A stretch of 5,485 bases of DNA from an uncultured Bacilli bacterium (GTDB lineage: Bacteria; Bacillota_I; Bacilli_A; RF39; UBA660). Numbering within the stretch: the first letter of the stretch is position 1; every line of letters begins with the position of its first letter. The translations under genes were made by a program, and so were the position numbers. The notes under the pieces were generated by a model. That model did not search any database. It was not told the origin of the DNA and saw nothing but the letters and a program-made list of their open reading frames with translations. Location of the stretch: contig CANRMU010000068.1 in assembly GCA_947631895.1 (NCBI GenBank), forward strand, positions 1 through 5,485, written 5' to 3'. This document shows positions 1 to 5,297 of the stretch, in pieces.

Positions 1-1673
1 CCTCTTAACTGATGAAGAGTAGCAAGTCCAAAACGATCGGCATTAAAAATAATCATCATGGTTGCTAAAGGCACATCTACTCCTACTTCGATAACTGTTG
101 TTGAAATCAATATTTTTGTCTTACCATTTTTAAAGTTATTCATAATTTCATCTTTTTCTTTAGCTTTTAATTTACCATGTAAAACTTCTGTTGGTACTTT
201 ACCATGAAAAGCTAAATCAAACTTTTCTTTTAAACTTAAAACGGTTTCTAAAGGCATATCTTCATTTTCTAAAATCATCGGGGCCACTACATAAATTTGA
301 TGATTTAATTTTATTTCTTCTAAAACTTTATATAAAACATCTTTTAATTCACTTTCTTTTTTAACATAAGTTATAATATCTTTTCTACCATTTGGTTTTT
401 CTTTAATTATTGAAGTATCCATATCACCATAAATAGTTAGGGCATAAGTTCTCGGAATAGGCGTAGCACTCATAAACAAAACATCCGGTTTAACGCCTTT
501 TTCTTGTAAAATATTTCTTTGATTAACTCCAAAACGATGTTGTTCATCAGTAATAACAAAACCTAAATTAGCAAAACTTAAATTTTCATTTAAAATAGCA
601 TGAGTTCCAATTAAAATATCAACTTCATTATTGCTAACTTTTTTCATAATCTCATTTTTATTTTTTTTAGTCATACTCCCAATTAATAATTCAACTTTAA
701 GATTTAATTTTTCTAAAAGTTTTTTAATTGATTCATAATGTTGGGTTGCCAAAATTTCCGTTGGAGCCATAAAAGCTCCTTGATAACCAGCTAAGAAGTT
801 TGCATACAGTAAAACTGTGGCCACAATAGTTTTACCACTACCAACATCTCCTAATAATAACCTATTCATTCTTTTTTTAGATATAAAATCATCTATTCCT
901 TCACGAATACTTTTTAACTGATCATTTGTTAACTTAAAAGGTAAATTATTTATAAAATCATTTATTAAATTTTTATCTATCTTTTTAATAATCGTTTCTT
1001 CATTGACTTTTATTTTCTTTAAATATTGAACTTTAAATAAGAATAAAAATAATTCTTCATATATTAATCTATTTCTAGCAATATTTAATAATTCTTCATT
1101 ATTAGGTTGATGAACTATCTTCATAGCTTCTTCTTTATTAATAAAATGATATTTTTCTTGATATTTACTAGGTAAATAATCTTCTAAAAGAACTGCTTCT
1201 TTTAAACCTTCATTAATTATTTTTTCTAAACTAGTATTTTTAATATTTTTAATACTATGATATACCGGAATAATTTGTTTTTCTAATAATTCCCCAAATT
1301 TTAAATTACTAGCGGTAAATAAATTTTTTCTTACGTCATATTTTCCTGTTGCAATTATTTTTTGACCAATCTTTAAATTAGGCCTTAAATAAGCTCGATT
1401 ATAAATAACTAAAGAAATTAATTTACCATTAGTTATAACTTTCATTCTTAAAACATTTAAATTTTTTTTAATATAAGCAACTCTACTAATATCACTTACA
1501 ATAGCATTAATAACAACTGTATCCTCACTATTTTCTTTATCTAATACTGTAGGAATAAGAATTTGATAACGATATGGATAAAATGTTAATAAATCATCTA
1601 ATGTATAAATATTTGCTTCATAAAATGATAAAAGTGTTTTGTCTCCTACTCCTTTTAAATTTTGTAAATTCAT
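1..1673 (-). CDS. recG: ATP-dependent DNA helicase RecG (3' end cut by the window)
   Basis: RecG is a cytoplasmic superfamily 2 translocase that remodels stalled replication forks and branched recombination intermediates. I translated 557 in-frame codons from the ATG at 1673 with no stop or frameshift. Residues 7-36 match the RecG N-terminal opening (LKGVG through YPYRY), followed by the wedge/OB region to about 150 and the conserved NRLIYEELFLF at 201-211. The helicase core shows LTNDQ (248-252), Walker A GDVGSGKT (275-282), the DEQH box (376-379), SATPIPRT (402-409) and TTVIEVGVDVP (525-535). The visible part ends in LHQLR (553-557), just before the expected arginine-finger motif VI. RecG is usually about 670-690 aa, so roughly 120 residues lie outside the window. 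It starts 10 bp after a 133-aa gene and is probably translated from the same mRNA. Identification is secure; the start is supported by GAGGT 7 nt upstream. Confidence 0.97.
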   Translation of the reverse strand, partial: MNLQNLKGVGDKTLLSFYEANIYTLDDLLTFYPYRYQILIPTVLDKENSEDTVVINAIVSDISRVAYIKKNLNVLRMKVITNGKLISLVIYNRAYLRPNLKIGQKIIATGKYDVRKNLFTASNLKFGELLEKQIIPVYHSIKNIKNTSLEKIINEGLKEAVLLEDYLPSKYQEKYHFINKEEAMKIVHQPNNEELLNIARNRLIYEELFLFLFKVQYLKKIKVNEETIIKKIDKNLINDFINNLPFKLTNDQLKSIREGIDDFISKKRMNRLLLGDVGSGKTIVATVLLYANFLAGYQGAFMAPTEILATQHYESIKKLLEKLNLKVELLIGSMTKKNKNEIMKKVSNNEVDILIGTHAILNENLSFANLGFVITDEQHRFGVNQRNILQEKGVKPDVLFMSATPIPRTYALTIYGDMDTSIIKEKPNGRKDIITYVKKESELKDVLYKVLEEIKLNHQIYVVAPMILENEDMPLETVLSLKEKFDLAFHGKVPTEVLHGKLKAKEKDEIMNNFKNGKTKILISTTVIEVGVDVPLATMMIIFNADRFGLATLHQLR

Positions 1674-1680
1674 ATCATCA

Positions 1681-1686
1681 ACCTCA
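1681..1686 (-). promoter_or_regulatory. recG ribosome binding site overlapping the upstream stop codon
   Basis: On the minus strand the TGA stop of the 133-aa gene runs directly into the Shine-Dalgarno sequence (TGAGGT), 7 nt before the recG ATG at 1673. The terminating ribosome therefore sits on the recG initiation region. This supports both the chosen start and translational coupling of the two genes. Confidence 0.7.
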
Positions 1687-2085
1687 TTGTCTTTTCAATA
1701 ATAATTTACTATCTTGATAAAAATTTATAATATCTAGAAAATTAATAAATTCTAAACTATTATCTACTTCTACTCGATTACAAAAAAAGATTCTTCCCTT
1801 ACCATCTAAATTACCAATCAAAAAACCAATATTATCAATTCTAATTTTATAAACAATATTATCATCTATATAAAATGGTTTTATATTATATGTTCTTGCA
1901 TACTTATCTATTTCATAATAAAGTAAATATAAATTTTCAGCATTATTACAATCTAATTGTGTATTATTACTTTTAAATAAAACAAAATAATCATCAGAAA
2001 ATATCGGATACTTATTAGTAAAATTAATAAGCCAATTAAGATAATCAGCATTGTGAAATAAATATTCTTCTACTACTTCATTCAT
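1684..2085 (-). CDS. Hypothetical protein, 133 aa, upstream of recG
   Basis: I do not recognise this protein. It has 133 residues, is rich in Asn, Ile, Tyr and Asp, and has one Trp (W18) and two Cys (C46, C102). It has no signal peptide or membrane segment, so it is probably a small cytosolic alpha/beta protein. The first 25 residues look helical. Residues 68-106 alternate in a way that suggests beta strands around an IGNLDGKGRIFF segment (90-101). The ATG at 2085 has AGGTG at 2094-2098 as ribosome binding site, 8 nt away. It is first in an apparent operon with recG, with a 10-bp gap and overlapping stop and ribosome binding site, and it is transcribed divergently from cotJ. Codon use resembles its neighbours, so nothing suggests recent transfer. 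A link to DNA repair is only guilt by association. That it is a real gene is likely from its length, ribosome binding site and coupling. Confidence 0.75.
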   Translation of the reverse strand: MNEVVEEYLFHNADYLNWLINFTNKYPIFSDDYFVLFKSNNTQLDCNNAENLYLLYYEIDKYARTYNIKPFYIDDNIVYKIRIDNIGFLIGNLDGKGRIFFCNRVEVDNSLEFINFLDIINFYQDSKLLLKRQ

Positions 2086-2104
2086 TATAATAACACCTAC
2101 TAAA

Positions 2105-2133
2105 AGTATAACATGTAAATAATTTAATTTAAA
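2105..2133 (-). promoter_or_regulatory. Vegetative-type promoter for the 133-aa gene and recG
   Basis: On the minus strand there is an extended -10, TG-T-TATACT (-10 at 2105-2110, TG at 2112-2113). A 17-bp spacer precedes a weak -35 TTTAAA at 2128-2133. Transcription would start near 2098, giving a very short leader with the ribosome binding site almost at its 5' end. The extended -10 is convincing; the -35 is poor. Confidence 0.5.
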
Positions 2134-2140
2134 CTAAATT
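2121..2140. repeat. 20-bp near-perfect palindrome between divergent promoters
   Basis: The site reads AATTTA-A-TTTAAA-C-TAAATT, so nine of ten base pairs are self-complementary about the centre at 2130/2131. It covers the -35 region of the minus-strand promoter and reaches the putative -35 of the cotJ promoter, a natural place for a regulator bound as a dimer. The site is entirely A/T except for one C, so chance is a real alternative in this AT-rich DNA. Confidence 0.4.
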
Positions 2141-2163
2141 TATAGGTTTTTGCCCTATACAAA
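2135..2163 (+). promoter_or_regulatory. Possible sigma-E-type sporulation promoter for the cotJ operon
   Basis: TAAATTT at 2135-2141 resembles the Bacillus sigma-E -35 (K-M-ATATT, 5 of 7). It lies 14 bp before TATACAAA at 2156-2163, which resembles the sigma-E -10 (CATACAHT, 6 of 8). The 14-bp spacing is normal for sigma-E. In B. subtilis cotJ is known to be transcribed by sigma-E in the mother cell, which motivates this reading. The match is imperfect, and no strong vegetative promoter is seen here. Confidence 0.35.
2141..2159. repeat. Small inverted repeat upstream of cotJ
   Basis: TATAGG at 2141-2146 and CCTATA at 2154-2159 form a perfect 6-bp inverted repeat with a 7-nt T-rich spacer. 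The right arm overlaps the putative -10 of the cotJ promoter. It could be an operator or a small hairpin. No run of T follows it on the plus strand, so it is not an obvious terminator. Confidence 0.35.
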
Positions 2164-2192
2164 AAATAGACGAAAGACATAACTTACAAATG

Positions 2193-2199
2193 AGGAGGG
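2193..2199 (+). promoter_or_regulatory. Ribosome binding site that decides the cotJA/JB start
   Basis: AGGAGGG lies 5 nt before the ATG at 2205. An in-frame ATG at 2190 lies upstream of this site and has no ribosome binding site of its own, so translation should begin at 2205. Confidence 0.8.
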
Positions 2200-2204
2200 T
2201 AAAT

Positions 2205-2651
2205 ATGTTATTTGATAATACTGATTTTAATTTTGATATTGGTTTTTTTAAAATTCCTGGTAGTGATTTTAATGTTGAAACAAGAACTGATAAGTTTTTA
2301 ACACCAGAAGAAGGTTTTATGAGAGGAAATTTAGAAAAAGGAAGTTTTATTCCATATAAAAAATATACTTATTTTGAATTAAAAGCTGAAAATGAACAAG
2401 AAAGAATGCTTTTAAGATTAATGGCCTTATCATTTGCCATAAATGATTTAAATTTATATTTAGATTTACATCCCGAAGATATGGAAAACTTTCAATTATT
2501 TAAAAAATATGCTAATGAATTAAATGATTTAGAATTAGATTATGTTAAAAAATATGGGCCAATTGTTGTTAATGAAACTGATGGTGAAATGTTTAATTGG
2601 GTGAAAAATCCTTGGCCATGGGATGATAAGGGAGGTAGTATGTATGTTTAA
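2205..2651 (+). CDS. cotJB: Spore coat protein CotJB with a CotJA-like N-terminus (fusion)
   Basis: This protein has 148 residues. The C-terminal two thirds (about 62-142) is a CotJB domain: a helical stretch LSFAINDLNLYLDLHPED (75-92), then YVKKYGPI (113-120) and the Trp-rich end WVKNPWPW (132-139). The N-terminal part carries TPEEGFMRGNL (33-43), which resembles the short CotJA core (proline-Glu-Glu ... Arg-Gly). In Bacillus, CotJA and CotJB are separate small proteins; here they appear joined. With CotJC they form an inner-layer coat sub-assembly made in the mother cell during sporulation. The first ATG (2190) was rejected in favour of 2205 because the ribosome binding site lies between them. 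The stop overlaps the start of cotJC by 8 nt, so the two are translationally coupled. The CotJB assignment is strong; the CotJA part is less certain. Confidence 0.87.
   Translation: MLFDNTDFNFDIGFFKIPGSDFNVETRTDKFLTPEEGFMRGNLEKGSFIPYKKYTYFELKAENEQERMLLRLMALSFAINDLNLYLDLHPEDMENFQLFKKYANELNDLELDYVKKYGPIVVNETDGEMFNWVKNPWPWDDKGGSMYV
2628..2636 (+). promoter_or_regulatory. cotJC ribosome binding site inside the cotJB end
   Basis: AAGGGAGGT lies 7 nt before the ATG at 2644, within the last codons of the preceding gene. The in-frame ATG at 2623 is upstream of this site and lacks one of its own, which supports initiation at 2644. Confidence 0.8.
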
Positions 2652-3201
2652 ATATGTTAAGCACTTAAATTATCCAATCAATATTAAAAAGAAAGATTTA
2701 AAAATGGCTAAATGTTTAATTACGCAGTTTGGGGGTTCTAATGGTGAGCTTGCTGCAAGTTTAAGATATTTTTCGCAAAAATTTTCAATGCCAGATGAAA
2801 AAGGAAAAGCCTTATTAAATGATATTGCAACAGAAGAATTAGGTCATTGTGAAATGATTTGCACAATGGTTAGAGAGTTGACTAAAGACGCCACAGTAGA
2901 AGAATTAAAAGCAGCTGGATTAGAAAATATTTATGCTGAACATGGTAAAGGAATTTATCCAACTGATGCATCAGGTGTACCTTTTACGGCAACTTACTTT
3001 GCTGTAACAGGTGATGTTATAGCAGATCTTTATGAAGATATGGCGGCTGAACAAAAAGCCAGAGCAGTTTATGAAAACTTAATTGATTTAACTAATGATG
3101 AAGATGTTTTAGGAGTCTTATTATTTTTAAGACAAAGAGAAGTTGTTCACTTTAACCGTTTTAAAGAATTAAAAGATTACTATAAGAAAAAAGGCTATTA
3201 G
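2644..3201 (+). CDS. cotJC: Spore coat protein CotJC, manganese catalase family
   Basis: This 185-aa protein has the ferritin-like four-helix fold of manganese catalases and is close in length to Bacillus CotJC (about 189 aa). Recognisable CotJC stretches are QFGGSNGELAASLRY (28-42), ATEELGHCEMI (62-72), LTKDATVEELKAAGL (79-93), SGVPFTATY (110-118), ADLYEDMAAEQKAR (127-140) and LRQREVVHFNRF (162-173). All expected dimanganese ligands are present with the family spacing: E35, E65, H68, E136 and H169. Catalysis (hydrogen peroxide to water and oxygen) is therefore chemically possible. In spores the protein is a coat component that assembles together with CotJA. It overlaps the upstream cotJB gene by 8 nt and ends in a terminator whose loop contains its stop codon. 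The start at 2644 gives the usual short N-terminus ending in a conserved NYP (9-11). Confidence 0.95.
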   Translation: MFKYVKHLNYPINIKKKDLKMAKCLITQFGGSNGELAASLRYFSQKFSMPDEKGKALLNDIATEELGHCEMICTMVRELTKDATVEELKAAGLENIYAEHGKGIYPTDASGVPFTATYFAVTGDVIADLYEDMAAEQKARAVYENLIDLTNDEDVLGVLLFLRQREVVHFNRFKELKDYYKKKGY

Positions 3202-3210
3202 GCCTTTTTT
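3187..3210. terminator. Bidirectional intrinsic terminator between cotJC and the lemA-like gene
   Basis: AAAAAAGGC (3187-3195) and GCCTTTTTT (3202-3210) form a perfect 9-bp stem with a 6-nt loop, TATTAG. The T run works on the plus strand, and the A run gives a T run on the minus strand, so it can serve both convergent genes. The cotJC stop TAG lies in the loop, and the minus-strand gene's stop overlaps the stem's edge. The GC core is only 3 bp. Confidence 0.75.
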
Positions 3211-3754
3211 ATAATTTAAAATCAAAAATATCATTATCCGTCATATCTTTACCATCAAAAAATGTTTTAACTTTAACCCCATGAATCTTCGCAATTATAT
3301 TATTAGGAAATTTACGAAGATAATTATTTAAAACTGAAGTATTCTTATTATAATAAGTAATCCCTGCCATTAATTTTTCATTAGCTTTTTTTAAATCATT
3401 AAAAATCTTTTTAAAATTATTTTTCTTCTCTAATTCTTCATGATCATAATAAATATTTTCTAATAAACTTTCTGCTTCAGTTAACTTTCTTTGCATTTCA
3501 AAATTACTAATTTTTTCTTTTTTTAATTCTTTTAAATCTTTTACATAATCATTTTTATCTTTTAAAGCATCTTTAATAGCTTTATCAAGTTTTAAAAGTA
3601 AATCATATTTTTCTCTTAAAACTTCATCAACCATTCCTTCAACATTTTCTATTTTAGTTAAATAAAATTGCATTTTATTATAAATCATAATATGTATTAT
3701 GGCATATAAAGCTAAAAATGCTAGAATAATTAAAACTAAACCAAATATTCCCAT
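3209..3754 (-). CDS. LemA family membrane-anchored protein
   Basis: This 181-aa protein has the LemA arrangement: an N-terminal transmembrane helix (about residues 3-25), a Tyr-Asn just after it (25-26), and a long helical, coiled-coil-like body. It ends with the family's most typical stretch, a helix with YNKNTSVLNNYLRKFP (135-150) followed by an Ala and FFD (165-167). KYDLLLKLDKAIKD (49-62) corresponds to the usual RRADLIPNLVETVK region but is divergent. LemA proteins are extracytoplasmic helical bundles on the cell membrane whose biochemical role is not established. Length fits the family (about 180-200 aa). AGAGGT at 3761-3766 is the ribosome binding site, 6 nt before the ATG. It has its own promoter and converges on cotJC. 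The C-terminal 14 residues are acidic and variable. The family call is fairly sure; the function is not. Confidence 0.85.
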   Translation of the reverse strand: MGIFGLVLIILAFLALYAIIHIMIYNKMQFYLTKIENVEGMVDEVLREKYDLLLKLDKAIKDALKDKNDYVKDLKELKKEKISNFEMQRKLTEAESLLENIYYDHEELEKKNNFKKIFNDLKKANEKLMAGITYYNKNTSVLNNYLRKFPNNIIAKIHGVKVKTFFDGKDMTDNDIFDFKL

Positions 3755-3778
3755 ATCAATACCTCTATTCTTAAGAAA

Positions 3779-3805
3779 ATTATATCATGAGTAAAGAAAA
3801 AACAA
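3779..3805 (-). promoter_or_regulatory. Promoter of the lemA-like gene
   Basis: The minus strand carries a perfect extended -10, TG-A-TATAAT (-10 at 3779-3784, TG at 3786-3787). A weak -35, TTGTTT at 3800-3805, lies 15 bp upstream. Transcription would start near 3772, giving a leader of about 18 nt. The -35 overlaps the terminator of the upstream GH3 gene. Confidence 0.6.
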
Positions 3806-3818
3806 AACTATTAGTTTT
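3797..3818 (-). terminator. Weak AT-rich terminator after the GH3 gene
   Basis: On the minus strand AAAACT, a 3-nt loop and AGTTTT (3818-3804) form a 6-bp stem, followed by G and six T (3802-3797). The stem can extend with five more A-T pairs (3798-3802 with 3820-3824) across one mismatch. It begins at the TAA stop of the GH3 gene (3819-3817). With a single G-C pair it may terminate poorly, so some read-through into the lemA-like gene is plausible. Confidence 0.5.
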
Positions 3819-5145
3819 ATTTTTGGTTCTCAATTATTAATCCTTTATAATATTTCCAAGCTAAAATTTTTCTAGCATGATTATCAATTTCACTTTCAGT
3901 TAAACTATTATTTTCTAAAGCTTCTTTTATATCATTTATCCCTGTTTCATAATCAGTAGTTATTATTAAATCATTACCTGCTAAGATGGCTTTTACAATC
4001 ACATCTTTAATACCCGCAACAGCACCCATATCTAAATTATCAGAAATTATAACCCCACTAAAATTTAAATCATCAGTTAACAAATTATTAACTTTTTTAG
4101 ATAAAGAAGCCGGAGTATCTTCAATACTTTTAACGGTATTATGACTTATTAAAACTGCTTCAGCACCAGCTTCTATTCCCACTTTAAAAGGTACAATATC
4201 TTTTTCCATTATTTCTTCTAAAGTTCTTGTATCAGTTGAAGTATCTAAATGAGTATCACTATTACTTCCATAACCTGGAAAATGTTTTAAAGTATAGGAT
4301 ACTCCTTTATTTTTACTAGCTTCTATTACTGTTTTAGCAAATATAGCTGTATCATCTGCATCTAATCCAATTGATCTATCATACATATAATCAGATGAAC
4401 TTGTAGCAATATCAACTACAGGCGCTAAATTAAGATTAATACCTAAATCATATAATACTTTACTTTTATTTATAGTATCTTCTTTAATTAAATCAAAACC
4501 ACCTTCTTTATATAAATCTCTTGGCGATTTAAAAGGTTCTTTAACTAACTTATCATTATTACTAATTCTAACAATCTGTCTACCCTCTTCATCAACAGCC
4601 GTTAAAAGAGATATTTTACTATTACTCTGTAAATCATTAATCATTTTCTTAACTTCATCAGAATCTTTATCTTTAAAATCTTTAGAGAAGAAAACAAATC
4701 CCCCAAAATTATATTTCTTTAAATCAGCAATCTGATTATCAAGAGGATATCTTACTAATAATATTTGTCCTATTTTTTCATCAAGACTCATAGTACTCAA
4801 TTTTTTATCAGCTAAATCATAATAATCTTTAAATAAATCATTATTTTCTTCAATCTCAACAACTGTATAATTATCTACTACAACATCTTGAATATCTTTA
4901 TTTTTATTTAACTCACCAGTATAAGTTAAATTAATTTCATTTCCTACTTCACCATCAATTTCACTTTTAAAAGTATACATATCATTATTATTATCTTTAA
5001 TAGTTACTAAATCACTTTCTAAATTAACAATAGTACCTTCTAATACTGCTCTACTTTCTAATTTACTTTTATTATTCCAAGTAGTAATTACTATTCCAAA
5101 TAAAAATACTAAAAATATACTACATAATAAGATATTTTTTTTCAT
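3817..5145 (-). CDS. Glycoside hydrolase family 3 beta-N-acetylhexosaminidase (NagZ-type), membrane-anchored
   Basis: This 442-aa protein begins with MKKN and a hydrophobic segment (about 4-22), a signal peptide or anchor. C8 does not sit in a convincing lipobox. Residues 33-98 form a beta-rich extra segment, and the GH3 barrel runs from about 118 to 434. Motifs are KIGQILLVRY (124-133), GGFVFF (148-153), VDEEGRQIVR (184-193), APVVDI (241-246), DRSIG (256-260), KHFPGYG (287-293), D297/H299 as the NagZ-type acid/base dyad, and ISDNLDMGA (367-375) with D369 the expected nucleophile. Such enzymes remove beta-linked GlcNAc from peptidoglycan fragments. Secretion suggests a role in wall turnover or recycling outside the cell. 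Odd points: the usual EGGR is EGRQ, and PGHG is PGYG. A TTG at 5151 could extend the N-terminus by two residues, but the ATG at 5145 fits the ribosome binding site better. The exact substrate is inferred. Confidence 0.92.
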   Translation of the reverse strand: MKKNILLCSIFLVFLFGIVITTWNNKSKLESRAVLEGTIVNLESDLVTIKDNNNDMYTFKSEIDGEVGNEINLTYTGELNKNKDIQDVVVDNYTVVEIEENNDLFKDYYDLADKKLSTMSLDEKIGQILLVRYPLDNQIADLKKYNFGGFVFFSKDFKDKDSDEVKKMINDLQSNSKISLLTAVDEEGRQIVRISNNDKLVKEPFKSPRDLYKEGGFDLIKEDTINKSKVLYDLGINLNLAPVVDIATSSSDYMYDRSIGLDADDTAIFAKTVIEASKNKGVSYTLKHFPGYGSNSDTHLDTSTDTRTLEEIMEKDIVPFKVGIEAGAEAVLISHNTVKSIEDTPASLSKKVNNLLTDDLNFSGVIISDNLDMGAVAGIKDVIVKAILAGNDLIITTDYETGINDIKEALENNSLTESEIDNHARKILAWKYYKGLIIENQK

Positions 5146-5152
5146 AATCAAT

Positions 5153-5160
5153 CCCGTCCT
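5153..5160 (-). promoter_or_regulatory. Ribosome binding site that decides the GH3 start
   Basis: On the minus strand AGGACGGG (5160-5153) lies 7 nt before the ATG at 5145. It is only 1 nt from the alternative TTG at 5151, which is too close. This favours the ATG start. Confidence 0.65.
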
Positions 5161-5166
5161 ATAAAT

Positions 5167-5195
5167 ATTATATTATTTTTAAAACTTTTTTATTA
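5167..5195 (-). promoter_or_regulatory. Possible promoter of the GH3 gene
   Basis: A perfect TATAAT lies on the minus strand at 5172-5167. The -35 position 17 bp upstream (5195-5190) reads TAATAA, which is poor, and there is no TG extension. Transcription would begin about at the ribosome binding site. The surrounding 5160-5212 is nearly pure A/T, so a chance match is possible. Confidence 0.3.
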
Positions 5196-5241
5196 TTATT
5201 TTTTATTTTAAATGTCTAATAATGTTAAGTGAAAAAGGCTC

Positions 5242-5270
5242 TTTCTTTATTAAAAAAAATATGTTACAAT
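5242..5270 (+). promoter_or_regulatory. Promoter of the Lys/Thr-rich gene at the right edge
   Basis: An extended -10, TG-T-TACAAT (-10 at 5265-5270, TG at 5262-5263), lies 17 bp after a weak -35, TTTCTT at 5242-5247. Transcription would start near 5277, just ahead of the ribosome binding site at 5281-5289. The extended -10 makes it credible without a good -35. Confidence 0.55.
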
Positions 5271-5297
5271 TTTAATAAGTAAAGGATGGATGAAAAA

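Noticed and set aside
2190..2204. Upstream in-frame ATG adding five residues to CotJB
   Set aside because: The ribosome binding site AGGAGGG lies inside this extension, and nothing resembling one lies before 2190, so 2205 is the start.
2623..2643. Upstream in-frame ATG adding seven residues to CotJC
   Set aside because: The strong site AAGGGAGGT falls between this ATG and the one at 2644, and family members begin near the latter.
5146..5151. TTG start for the GH3 protein, two codons upstream
   Set aside because: It would leave only 1 nt between ribosome binding site and start; the ATG at 5145 has normal spacing.
5160..5212. TTATTA-type simple repeats between the GH3 gene and the right-edge gene
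   Set aside because: They are short and irregular and fit the general AT-richness of intergenic DNA here; no regular unit or spacing suggests an origin or an array.
5231..5250. Possible hairpin (AAAG and CTTT) as a plus-strand terminator
   Set aside because: The stem is about 4 bp, there is no plus-strand gene upstream to terminate, and it lies in a promoter region.
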